Positions 44,167-52,313 of a stretch of DNA of 64,000 bases are shown here, piece after piece; within the stretch, counting starts at the first letter, position 1; every line of letters starts with the position of its first letter. The translations under genes were made by a program, and so were the position numbers. Under the pieces are notes generated by a model. It was not told the DNA's origin and did not search any database. It worked only from the letters and a program-made list of their open reading frames with translations. Origin of the DNA: Chlamydiales bacterium STE3 (GTDB taxonomy: Bacteria; Chlamydiota; Chlamydiia; Chlamydiales; Parachlamydiaceae); NCBI GenBank assembly GCA_011125455.1, contig VKHO01000018.1:79994-143993 (forward strand), in the 5' to 3' direction.

Positions 44167-45262
44167 TAATAACGCCACAACTTTTCTTGACCCAGCCGTA
44201 AAAGAAGCGCTTACCCGCCTTCTTGAAAAACCTCTTGGAAATCCTTCAAGTTTACACACATTTGGACAAGAAGCACGATCACTTATTGAAGGCTACCGCC
44301 GTAAGGTTGCAAATTACTTCGCTGTCCGTCCCCATGAAATTATTTTCACTTCAAGTGGTTCCGAATCGATGAATTTTCTGATTAAAGGCTATCTGGAGGG
44401 CCTTCAATCAGGACATGTGATTACTTCTAATATCGAACATTCTTGTGTGAAAAAAGCTTTAGTAGAGCATGAAAAAAGAGGGTTACAGGTTACTTATCTT
44501 CCAACAGGATTGCATGGCGCTATTGATCCTCAAAAGCTTAAGGAAGCCATTTTGCCTGAAACAAGACTTATTGTTTTAATGGCGGCAAATAACGAAACGG
44601 GAGTTAAAAATGACATTAATCAAGTGGCTGACATCGCAAGAAAAGCCTCTATTCCTTTTGTTGTAGACGGCGTGGCCCTTTTAGGAAAAGAGCCCATTGC
44701 TATTCCTGAAGGAGTAGTAGGGATGGGATTTAGTGGCCATAAAATCCATGCTCTTCCAGGGGTCGGGGTGGCTTTTGTGAAATTGCGATCCAAGCCCAAA
44801 CCCCTTATCTACGGCAATCAAGAATATGGCTTAAGAGGAGGAACAGAGAATTTAACTGGTATTGCTTCCTTTGCTCAGGCAATCGATCTACTTGATAGCG
44901 ATAAGATGGTATCAATGGCTGCACTAAGAGATCGATTTGAAAATGAAATCATGGAGCGCATTCTTGATGTTCGAAGAAATGGCCTTGGCCCTCGTATTAG
45001 TAATACAAGCAATTTATCTTTTGCAGGCGTTGATGGAGAAAGCTTTCTTATTGCACTTGATCAAGAAGGAATAGCCGCAAGCCACGGCTCCGCTTGCTCT
45101 GCTGGCGCTCTTGAGCCCTCTCCCGTTCTGTTAAACATGGGGATTCCTTTGGGCGTTGTGCATTCCTCGATTCGGTTTTCTTTGAGTCGATTCACAACCG
45201 AAGAGGAGATAAGTAGAGCCGTCGAGGTAATCGAAAGGCTGGTTTTCAAATTCCGTAAATAA
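44138..45262 (+). CDS. nifS: Cysteine desulfurase, NifS/IscS-like
   Basis: Moves sulfur from cysteine to acceptors for iron-sulfur clusters or tRNA thiolation. 374 residues, class V aminotransferase. Visible are YLDNNATTFLDPAVKEAL at the N-terminus, SNIEHSC, VDGVALLGK (the usual VDxxQ is changed to VDGVA), the PLP lysine in FSGHKIHALPGVG, RGGTENLTGI, and the catalytic Cys loop HGSACSAGALEPS. It overlaps the PP2C gene, and its stop codon directly abuts a short MITE-like palindrome. Confidence 0.9.
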   Translation: MKNKEKIYLDNNATTFLDPAVKEALTRLLEKPLGNPSSLHTFGQEARSLIEGYRRKVANYFAVRPHEIIFTSSGSESMNFLIKGYLEGLQSGHVITSNIEHSCVKKALVEHEKRGLQVTYLPTGLHGAIDPQKLKEAILPETRLIVLMAANNETGVKNDINQVADIARKASIPFVVDGVALLGKEPIAIPEGVVGMGFSGHKIHALPGVGVAFVKLRSKPKPLIYGNQEYGLRGGTENLTGIASFAQAIDLLDSDKMVSMAALRDRFENEIMERILDVRRNGLGPRISNTSNLSFAGVDGESFLIALDQEGIAASHGSACSAGALEPSPVLLNMGIPLGVVHSSIRFSLSRFTTEEEISRAVEVIERLVFKFRK

Positions 45263-45340
45263 TAGACTTTTTGCATGACTTGCTTTGCTTGAAAAAATTG
45301 ATCATTTTTAGTAAGCAAAGCAAGTTATATAAGAGGTCTA
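45263..45340. mobile_element. Short MITE-like palindrome, copy 3 (78 bp)
   Basis: Starts at the base after the nifS stop. Ends TAGACTTTTTGCAT and AAGAGGTCTA match the longer copies. The right half (GATCATTTTT to AAGCAAAGCAAGTTAT) matches the right end of copy 1, and the left half is its inverse (ACTTGCTTTGCTT), so it looks like an inverted duplication of one element end. Between convergent genes it could fold into one long hairpin and act as a terminator. Confidence 0.75.
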
Positions 45341-45369
45341 ATTTAAAAAATGACTTTTAATTAAGAAAC

Positions 45370-46602
45370 TTAAGCCATTTTTGTTTTTACAGAAACCGTT
45401 TTTATTCCAATAAGAGTGGCCTCTTTAATTGTGAATTCAAAGGGAGAAATTAGGACTGTTTCTCCTCCTTCTGGTGCATGTTCCAACAAGGAAAGCAATA
45501 AATCGGAGATAGTGTCTTCTGCTTCTCCTGGCAATGTCACCCCAAATTCTGCCTGAAAATCCGCTAAGGTCATCTTTCCCGGAACAGTCCTGTCAACAAG
45601 GGTGAGAGGCGTGGTTTCCTTTTTTTTGATAGGGCGTACTTTTCCAAATATCACCTCAACAACATCTTCAAAATTTAAAAACCCCTTAGCTTTACCAGAA
45701 GTACCTAATACAATAGCGACATGTTCGCTATTTCTTCTAAATTGCTTAATGATTTGAAATAGTGGGGTTTGCTCCGTAACATACCAGGGAGGCTTGCAAA
45801 AATCCTTTACTTTCCTATTTCCTGGAACTCTAATCAGTTCTCTGACGAAAGCAATACCAATAATGTTAGCAACATCTTTATGGTAGACGAGGAAATAGGG
45901 GAGAGGATTTTTAGGAAGTAAGCGCATTTTTTCAATAGTAAGATGAGAAGAAATAAGAGGCTGCGCTTCTAGGGAAGTCATGATGTGCTTGGCGGCTTTA
46001 TCTTTAAAACGGAAAATATTTGTCGTGATGACATTTAATTCTTCATTTTTGCTGGAACTGCTTTTGTCTTCGTCATGCTCTTCAATAACTTTCTGAAGCT
46101 CATCCTGAGTGAGGAAAAGTTCTGGATGCGGCTCTTGCCCTCCAACTAAAAAATTGGCAAATTTAGAAATGATGCCTAAAATCCAGACAAAGGGTGCAAG
46201 AATTTTAGAGGTAATATAAAGAACTGGAGCCCCTAGCAAAGCAACATGCTCTGGGTATCTTCTTGCGGCAAACATTGGCGCTAGCTCACCAAAAATAATC
46301 ACGATGATAATTTGACTTAAAGGTGCCCAATCGGGACTCAAATGGATAGCTTGATGGAATTGTCTGGAGCATTCGGATCCAACGATTGTGGCCACATTGA
46401 CTGCGATGAGCGTCGTTCCAAAGAGACGAGAAGGATTGTGCAATAGATAGCTTAGCCATTCCGCCCTCTTGCTTCCTTGTTTCACTAGAAATTGAAGCCT
46501 CATCTTATTAAATGAGACGCAGGCCATCTCCTCCATAGAAAAGAAAGCCAGGAGAACGACTGTAGAAAAATTAAAAAATAACCAAAAAAATGCCAATTCC
46601 AT
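45370..46602 (-). CDS. CNNM/CorB-type membrane protein (DUF21-CBS-CorC_HlyC), paralogue 1
   Basis: 410 residues. The N-terminal DUF21 region has about four membrane segments (ELAFFWLFFNFSTVVLLAFF, TLIAVNVATIVGSE, IIIVIIFGELAPMFAARRYP). A CBS pair follows (about 200-320, with PYFLVYHKDVANIIG and HVAIVLGTSGKAKGFLNFEDVVEVIFG), then a C-terminal CorC_HlyC domain. The family is linked to magnesium transport, older names being TlyC/hemolysin C. It starts three bases after its paralogue and faces nifS. The twin genes match the chlamydial cluster I recall as CT256-CT257. Confidence 0.9.
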   Translation of the reverse strand: MELAFFWLFFNFSTVVLLAFFSMEEMACVSFNKMRLQFLVKQGSKRAEWLSYLLHNPSRLFGTTLIAVNVATIVGSECSRQFHQAIHLSPDWAPLSQIIIVIIFGELAPMFAARRYPEHVALLGAPVLYITSKILAPFVWILGIISKFANFLVGGQEPHPELFLTQDELQKVIEEHDEDKSSSSKNEELNVITTNIFRFKDKAAKHIMTSLEAQPLISSHLTIEKMRLLPKNPLPYFLVYHKDVANIIGIAFVRELIRVPGNRKVKDFCKPPWYVTEQTPLFQIIKQFRRNSEHVAIVLGTSGKAKGFLNFEDVVEVIFGKVRPIKKKETTPLTLVDRTVPGKMTLADFQAEFGVTLPGEAEDTISDLLLSLLEHAPEGGETVLISPFEFTIKEATLIGIKTVSVKTKMA

Positions 46603-46605
46603 AGA

Positions 46606-47844
46606 TTACTTCAATTTGCGAATAAAGAGTCTAGTTATGCGATTGGGGCTTGCAGCAAGAATTTGAAATAAAAATCCTTCACTTTGCCACTTTGTGCCGC
46701 TTTTGGGAATGGTTCCTAGCTGTTCCGTAATCCAACCCCCAATTGTCAGCATGCTATTACTTTTGAGGCGGGCGTCAAAGTAGCCATTAAATTCAGCAAG
46801 TTCCCATTTACCACTTGAGATCACCTCGTTTTTTCCTGCCTTAACATATAATGGTTGCTGATCTCTCGGGTCTTCAATATCGCCGACAACCACTTCGATT
46901 AGATCTTCCTTGGTAATTAAACCAGAAATAGAGCCATATTCATCGACAACAAGAGCAAATACTTCGCCTTTCTCATCGAACCTTTTTAAAAGCATTCTAG
47001 AATGCATCGTTTCCGGGATAAAGTAAGGTTTTTCTAGAAAATGGATAAGATCTTTTGGATTTTGAATTTCATGCTGATATTTGAAGTACTGGGAAGCGGT
47101 AATGATGCCCAATACAGCATCTAAATTTTTTTCCGCAACAGGGATACGAGAGCATCCTTCTTCAGCAAAAAGATAGGAAAGTTTACTAAGGGGCTGAGAA
47201 ATTTCATAGTAAAGGATGTCTTCTCTTGGCCACATAAGCTCTTTGACATTACTCTCCTGTATTTCAAGGTAGCCTTTAATTAATTCATTGATTTCAGGAC
47301 TTAAAATTCCCTGCTTTTCAGAGGTTTCAAGAACGTGTTCCAGCTCTTCTGGGCTAATTTCCTGATCTTTTTTTAAAAAGAAGAACAAAATTCTTGATAC
47401 GGGTGTAGTGACAGCGATAATAAATTTTCTGATAGGTTTTAAAAGGTTTTGGAGAAGGTCAATTTTTGGGGCTACTTTGTAGGAAATTGAAAAGTTATTT
47501 TGTAGGCCGATGTATTTGGGAATCACTTCGCCAAGAATTAACGTAAGTAGAAGCGGGATTCCAATCTTTAATTGCCAGTTGCCATTTTCTCCAAATTGGT
47601 TTGAAACAATGTTTTGCAGCATGATATTCACAAAAGTATTAATCATGAAGATTGTCACGAGTAAGTCTTTCGGATGTGCTAGTAGGGCTGCGATGAGTTT
47701 TTTTTGGGGGTCCGGGTTATCCTTATAAGTAAGCACTTTTAGAGGAGAAATAGAGAATAGGGCAGTCTCCGCTGAAGAAATCCATGCACCCCAATAAGTA
47801 AAAAGAGCGGTCATTAGCAGCGTAAAAGATGTTGCGATATCCAT
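46606..47844 (-). CDS. CNNM/CorB-type membrane protein (DUF21-CBS-CorC_HlyC), paralogue 2
   Basis: 412 residues, same architecture as the next gene. DUF21 has SSAETALFSISPLKVLTYK, TIFMINTFVNIMLQNIVSNQ and LLTLILGEVIPKYIGLQN. The CBS pair includes CSRIPVAEKNLDAVLGIITASQYF and FALVVDEYGSISGLITKEDLIEVVVGDIEDP; a C-terminal CorC_HlyC domain begins near KWELAEFNGYF and ends RLFIRKLK. Probably works with its paralogue in ion transport or as a hetero-oligomer. Its ATG overlaps the upstream gene's stop by one base. Confidence 0.9.
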   Translation of the reverse strand: MDIATSFTLLMTALFTYWGAWISSAETALFSISPLKVLTYKDNPDPQKKLIAALLAHPKDLLVTIFMINTFVNIMLQNIVSNQFGENGNWQLKIGIPLLLTLILGEVIPKYIGLQNNFSISYKVAPKIDLLQNLLKPIRKFIIAVTTPVSRILFFFLKKDQEISPEELEHVLETSEKQGILSPEINELIKGYLEIQESNVKELMWPREDILYYEISQPLSKLSYLFAEEGCSRIPVAEKNLDAVLGIITASQYFKYQHEIQNPKDLIHFLEKPYFIPETMHSRMLLKRFDEKGEVFALVVDEYGSISGLITKEDLIEVVVGDIEDPRDQQPLYVKAGKNEVISSGKWELAEFNGYFDARLKSNSMLTIGGWITEQLGTIPKSGTKWQSEGFLFQILAASPNRITRLFIRKLK

Positions 47845-48209
47845 TACGAATCCTTTTTTAAGGAAAAAACGAATTTTTGTTGCCCTTCTGGGACAAGACC
47901 TAATCTTCTCATCAAAACTAATTCAATCCATTCTGGATCATTTTGGCTATTAAGTTCTTTTAATAGGTCGGCATGTAAACGAAAAGCCTCTTTCAATTGT
48001 AGCTCCAATGAAACACGTTCGTTTTGCAGCTTGAGATATTCTTTTTGCCTTGCCTTTAAAGCATATTCTAAGCTAATCGCACATAAGAGAATGAAAGCGA
48101 TGGTCCACGCGCATTCCTTTAAAAAAAAGAGGCTCCTAGCGCTCAGTTTTTTTCGCGAAGGGCTATTAAGCATGAATGGAACATGCTGTATTGATAGGCG
48201 TTTTCTCAT
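47844..48209 (-). CDS. FtsB/DivIC-like septum protein
   Basis: 121 residues: basic cytoplasmic N-terminus (1-32), one membrane helix (WTIAFILLCAISLEYAL), a coiled coil (about 52-90, KARQKEYLKLQNERVSLELQ), and a DPEWIELVLMRRLGLVPEG tail that matches the C-terminal motif of FtsB/DivIC. In other bacteria this protein links FtsL and FtsQ in the divisome. Chlamydiae lack FtsZ but keep parts of the machinery. Placed before the two CNNM-type genes. Assignment rests on topology and the tail motif. Confidence 0.72.
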   Translation of the reverse strand: MRKRLSIQHVPFMLNSPSRKKLSARSLFFLKECAWTIAFILLCAISLEYALKARQKEYLKLQNERVSLELQLKEAFRLHADLLKELNSQNDPEWIELVLMRRLGLVPEGQQKFVFSLKKDS

Positions 48210-48260
48210 AGAGCTTCTAGCAAAATCTTAACTTATAGCTAGCAGCATGATGACACTAAC

Positions 48261-48764
48261 TCAATTTTTATTCGACAGAAAGAATGGAATTTTCTTTGAT
48301 AGTAGATATTTTATTAGAATAATGGGGTGGCGAAAAAAAAATTTGAGAATAGCAAAAGGGGTAACCTGGTGAATTTTTTTTAAAACTAGCTTACCTTTGC
48401 TGTTTTGCCAATCGGTAAGCCATTCTTGATGCAAGAAAAAAAAGGGCTTGGGCAAGTGATCCAAAGGTGAGAACTGCACTTTTTGCGTTTCAGGACTATT
48501 CTTTAAGGTTCCACAAAGCCACTCGCATACAAATACATGTGTTTTCGCCGATAGGGCATTTATAGGCGTGTATTCTGCACACTTATAGGAAATCATGACG
48601 TCGAGGCCTGTTTCTTCTTTAACCTCCCGGATGACAGCAGCCTCCGGTGTTTCTTCTTTGTCGATGCCTCCTCCCGGAAGCACCCAGATGGGAGTGTCTG
48701 CTCGTTTTGTAATAAGTAAATGAAGGTTGGCGTTCACAACAATTCCGATAACAGCTTCATCCAT
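48261..48764 (-). CDS. Nudix hydrolase
   Basis: 167 residues. The Nudix box GGGIDKEETPEAAVIREVKE then ETGLD fits Gx5Ex7REUxEExGU and binds the metal. The preceding LLITKRADTPIWVLPG is also typical. Substrate is a nucleoside diphosphate linked to something unknown. The C-terminal 50 residues are basic and partly hydrophobic (FAILKFFFRHPIILIKYLL), an unusual extension that may bind a membrane. It starts 14 bases after the M16-like gene. Confidence 0.9.
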   Translation of the reverse strand: MDEAVIGIVVNANLHLLITKRADTPIWVLPGGGIDKEETPEAAVIREVKEETGLDVMISYKCAEYTPINALSAKTHVFVCEWLCGTLKNSPETQKVQFSPLDHLPKPFFFLHQEWLTDWQNSKGKLVLKKIHQVTPFAILKFFFRHPIILIKYLLSKKIPFFLSNKN

Positions 48765-48778
48765 TAACTATAACTCTT

Positions 48779-50128
48779 TTATTCAGGTTTAGTGGTTAGG
48801 CGTGTATGCCTAGTGGCATCAAAAAATGTGGCAAGATTCATCTTCATTTTTTCTAATGACATTTTCCTAGATTCCTTCTGATTAACGAAAGTAGATTCTG
48901 GATTTAGATTCATTAAAAACGCATTTGTAATGAAAGATACCCAATATTCATCTTCTTTATGCCAAAAGTCATCATTTGCTTTTTGGCTTTTCTCTGCTAG
49001 GCGCAAATCATTTAAGGTAGGGCCTTTATTTTTGAGATAATGTACTTCAGCAACAATAATTTTAGCTAGATCTTCTGCTTGATCATAACTGCACCTATAT
49101 TGAACTGTAATCCAGGGAAGAGTAAAACTCGGATAAAAAGGGAATTCATGGGCAACATTTATTCCATAAGAAGATTTAAATCTTTTCTTCATGGCTGTTT
49201 TGAGATGTGATTCAATAGTTTGACACACCATTTCCAACTTAAAAAAATTTGTACAATCAATGGGAATAGTGATGGGAAATGTAATACGCGTTAAGCTATC
49301 AAAACTATTTTTTAATGAGAGGGTTTGTGTGCAGGGTTTAACCGGAAAGGCTGGTGATGCTAAAATGTTAAGGCCCAAAGGATCGGTCTTATTAGGAATT
49401 TCTCCAAGAAGTTTAACCACATAGGGTTTGATCAGTTTCTTATCAAAACTTCCAGTAATAACACAGCAAAAATCTTTCGGATTTGCAAACACTTTTTCAA
49501 ACACAGCCGGAAGCTGACATACCTCAATTGCTCTCAAGCCTTCCTTTGATAACGGAATTTTTTTGGGACCCGTTTGTGTGTTTAAACAAAAGAAAGCGTT
49601 TTCAAATTTCTTTGTTTTATCTAAACAAGAGTTATCAATAACCTCAGATAAAGCAAAAACTGTATTTTCTAACCCTGTCTTATTAAACTTTGGTTCTAAG
49701 AAAAAATCGTGCAAGAGTTTGACTAGCATGGGAAGCGAATCACTATCGCATTCTGCCGAAATCATTCTATAAAAAGGTTTTATGGAAACATCCAATTCGA
49801 TGCAATAATGGTAGAGCAAAGCAGAAAGTTGATCGGAGCTAAGAGAGCCAATTCCCGACCCCGCGATGACATCTGAAATAATACGTGCTGCAAACTGCTC
49901 TTGAACGGGGCATGAGGTATATCCTCCCTTGGCTGCAAGCTGCACCATTACTTCTTCTTCTTCGTTTTTACTTGGTCTTAGAAAAACATGCATCCCATTT
50001 TTTAATACAAGCTGGGTAGTCTGGATGTTTTCTAGGAAAATCTCAGATTGAAGGGTATCTTCCCCCGTTAATTGAGCGAATAGAAAGGTTAAGGGGATCA
50101 TCCATATAGGGATCACGTGTAAAAACAT
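48779..50128 (-). CDS. Exported M16-like protein without the zinc motif
   Basis: 449 residues. N-terminal hydrophobic signal (IPIWMIPLTFLFAQL). The fold resembles the C-terminal half of M16 peptidases: LVLKNGMHVFLRPSKNEEEE, LAAKGGYTSCPVQEQFAARI, GIGSLSSDQLSALL, and a second unit with DLAKIIVAEV. The HxxEH metal site of active M16 subunits is absent, as in the non-catalytic partners of heterodimeric M16 enzymes. It may pair with an active subunit elsewhere. It heads a minus-strand run with the Nudix gene. Confidence 0.72.
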   Translation of the reverse strand: MFLHVIPIWMIPLTFLFAQLTGEDTLQSEIFLENIQTTQLVLKNGMHVFLRPSKNEEEEVMVQLAAKGGYTSCPVQEQFAARIISDVIAGSGIGSLSSDQLSALLYHYCIELDVSIKPFYRMISAECDSDSLPMLVKLLHDFFLEPKFNKTGLENTVFALSEVIDNSCLDKTKKFENAFFCLNTQTGPKKIPLSKEGLRAIEVCQLPAVFEKVFANPKDFCCVITGSFDKKLIKPYVVKLLGEIPNKTDPLGLNILASPAFPVKPCTQTLSLKNSFDSLTRITFPITIPIDCTNFFKLEMVCQTIESHLKTAMKKRFKSSYGINVAHEFPFYPSFTLPWITVQYRCSYDQAEDLAKIIVAEVHYLKNKGPTLNDLRLAEKSQKANDDFWHKEDEYWVSFITNAFLMNLNPESTFVNQKESRKMSLEKMKMNLATFFDATRHTRLTTKPE

Positions 50129-50180
50129 ATATTCTAGGCCTAGCCATTTATCTCTAATGCTTCAACTTATCCTAAGGTGA

Positions 50181-51416
50181 TTAAGATCTCTTAAAGGGAA
50201 GCTTAAAAAAGATTTTTTTCAGATTTTTAATTTGCATTTTTAAAAAATGAAGGACACAGCCGAGAGGGAATAAAAAAACGGACACCCCTTGATGTAGAGA
50301 AGCTAGAAGAAACCTGCTAAGCTTTTTTGCGTCGGTATGGGGATCTATTTTGAGAATAAGGTGACTCTCTTCTGCAATAAAACATCGCGTATGAGCTTCT
50401 AAAAAGAACTTTTTCCGATTCAGATAAATTCTATAAATATTCCAATTTGAGCCCCATCGAAAACCAATAGATGGAACGAGGTCATTTTCATGATAGATAA
50501 CGTTTATTTCAGGAAAGATTTTGTGTTGAGAAGAATAAACTTCCCATGCATGAAGTTCATTTTTTAAAAGTGCCGGAGGATTAAAGGCAAACACTTTGCA
50601 GATATGCTGAGGAAAAGTTGTTGCCGTATGCAAGGCTAGAGCACCTCCTAGGCTTAATCCAATCACCATCGTCTTTTTAGAATGCTGATCCATCCAAGCT
50701 AAGATATTCATTTTCCCCATAAGAAAAGCATAGCGTCCAACGGATGCTCCAGGGTTGAAATCTGTGAGAAGGCTAAGAGCAAAACCTTCATCCGATGGAT
50801 AAGAGGTGCCTTTGAACAAAAGAATAGGGGGCGCTTCTTTTGTAATGGGAAAAAGACCGAAGGCGATGACTTGTGAGCCAATTCCTGCAGGAGTTAAAGC
50901 TATTTTGTTAACCACGTAATCGCACAAAAACCATCGATGACCGATTTTTTGGGGTATTTTTAGAGGTTCATTTTCCTCCGCTCCAAAGAAGGAGTAGTAT
51001 GCGATGACGTGATGAATAAACAGTCGATTGGGGAGAGTGTCCTCTTTTTTTTGAAGTTGTTCAAAAAATGTATTTAGAACTAGCTGAATTAACTCCCGAA
51101 ACTTCTTTAGTAAATCCTGATCTGCCTTTACGAAAAGCGAATAAAGAAGCTCTTTTTTATTAAAGTGTACTGCATTTTCAGTAAAAAGGGAGTTGAAGAC
51201 AGCCTGAATGATAGGAGGGAATTGCTGAACCGAGGGAAGTTTAAGGTCTTGCCCGCTGCAAATAATGTATTCCTTGATTTGTTTTTCAGCAAAGCTAGCA
51301 TCTGACGAGATTTGCTTTAAGATTAAAGAAAACTTCTCTTTAATAAGTTCTTGTTGCCAAATCTCAGGATATTTTCTGAGAATTTCCTCTAAATTCATTT
51401 TTGCCTCATTTAGCAT
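50181..51416 (-). CDS. Lipase-like alpha/beta hydrolase
   Basis: 411 residues (or 405 from MNLEEILRKYPEI, which starts after a fair ribosome site). The nucleophile elbow is MVIGLSLGGALALHTA (GxSxG). Upstream is ILLFKGTSYPSDEGFALSLL, downstream the candidate acid in NVIYHENDLVPSIG and a late His in EESHLILKID. The long N-terminal helical part (1-150) is characteristic of chlamydial proteins annotated only as hydrolases. A hydrophobic C-terminus (GVSVFLFPLGCVLHFLKM) is basic at the end. Probable lipid substrate; location not certain. Confidence 0.75.
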   Translation of the reverse strand: MLNEAKMNLEEILRKYPEIWQQELIKEKFSLILKQISSDASFAEKQIKEYIICSGQDLKLPSVQQFPPIIQAVFNSLFTENAVHFNKKELLYSLFVKADQDLLKKFRELIQLVLNTFFEQLQKKEDTLPNRLFIHHVIAYYSFFGAEENEPLKIPQKIGHRWFLCDYVVNKIALTPAGIGSQVIAFGLFPITKEAPPILLFKGTSYPSDEGFALSLLTDFNPGASVGRYAFLMGKMNILAWMDQHSKKTMVIGLSLGGALALHTATTFPQHICKVFAFNPPALLKNELHAWEVYSSQHKIFPEINVIYHENDLVPSIGFRWGSNWNIYRIYLNRKKFFLEAHTRCFIAEESHLILKIDPHTDAKKLSRFLLASLHQGVSVFLFPLGCVLHFLKMQIKNLKKIFFKLPFKRS

Positions 51417-51457
51417 CTTGACTAAAACGGCAATTAAAGATAAAGTATTTTTTCCCT

Positions 51458-51539
<82 letters not shown>

Positions 51540-52313
51540 TATTTGTTGGTATTTTTCTTTTAAGAAAAATGTTCATTAAAATTTCTTAATCGCTTCTTCT
51601 TTGCATATTTCCTTCAATCTTTTTTTGAGCTATTAAAGGCTGGGTTGAAAAATTCAATTTTTCAATTTTAGCTCTTAGCTTATCTTGTAATTGCTATCCT
51701 CACATACTGCACTTGTGATCGAATATCAGGTAATTGTTCCTCCTGTATTCAAAACCAGAAACGGAAGTCCCTTTCCAATAGCAGCTACTCGTTTACATAC
51801 TAGCAATTAGGTTAGGAGTTTTAGCTTAGGGGAAAACTTTGCTAAAAAAAATTTTGTAAAACTTTCAAGAAAAAGATAGGCCATTTGGAAGTGAACCTTG
51901 AACATTGCCAGCAATTCAATCAAGCGGTTTGAGATTCCTGAGGGAGTCCAACTTTTGCTTTAACAGGCAAAACGGTAAGTTCATTGAAAACTTTTGGTTG
52001 AAAGAGAAAAGTTAAGCTTTCTCGTTGAAAATTTTTTTTATAATAATCTGACTAAGTGCATTCGCGTATTTGAAATTCTTCTATTTTCTCTTTGGGGGAA
52101 AAATAAAAATTTCTTTATTTTTATAGATTCTTATCCAACCTTTCTTTAAAAAATCCATCTTGCTGCTATTTTGTCGCAATTTTTTTGACAGCCAAGAGTG
52201 AATGATTTAACATAGCCGCCTCTAAAAAAAAAGTTTTTAATAATTTATTTATAATATATTATTTTATTGTTTGAATTATTTTATTAATAAATAAAATTAA
52301 GTTGGTTTAATTT
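51540..52313. other. Intergenic, 774 bp, between tRNA-Leu and the ankyrin-zincin gene
   Basis: No convincing gene on either strand. The last 90 bases are almost only A and T. A good promoter lies near 52185 and is listed separately. The middle (51600-52100) holds broken short frames with no recognisable content and could be old decayed coding sequence. Confidence 0.45.
52185..52213 (+). promoter_or_regulatory. Promoter-like -35/-10 pair upstream of the ankyrin-zincin gene
   Basis: TTGACA at 52185-52190, 17-base spacer, TAACAT at 52208-52213 (consensus -35; four of six -10 bases). Transcript start would be near 52220, about 95 bases before the ATG, leaving an almost GC-free leader. Confidence 0.55.
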
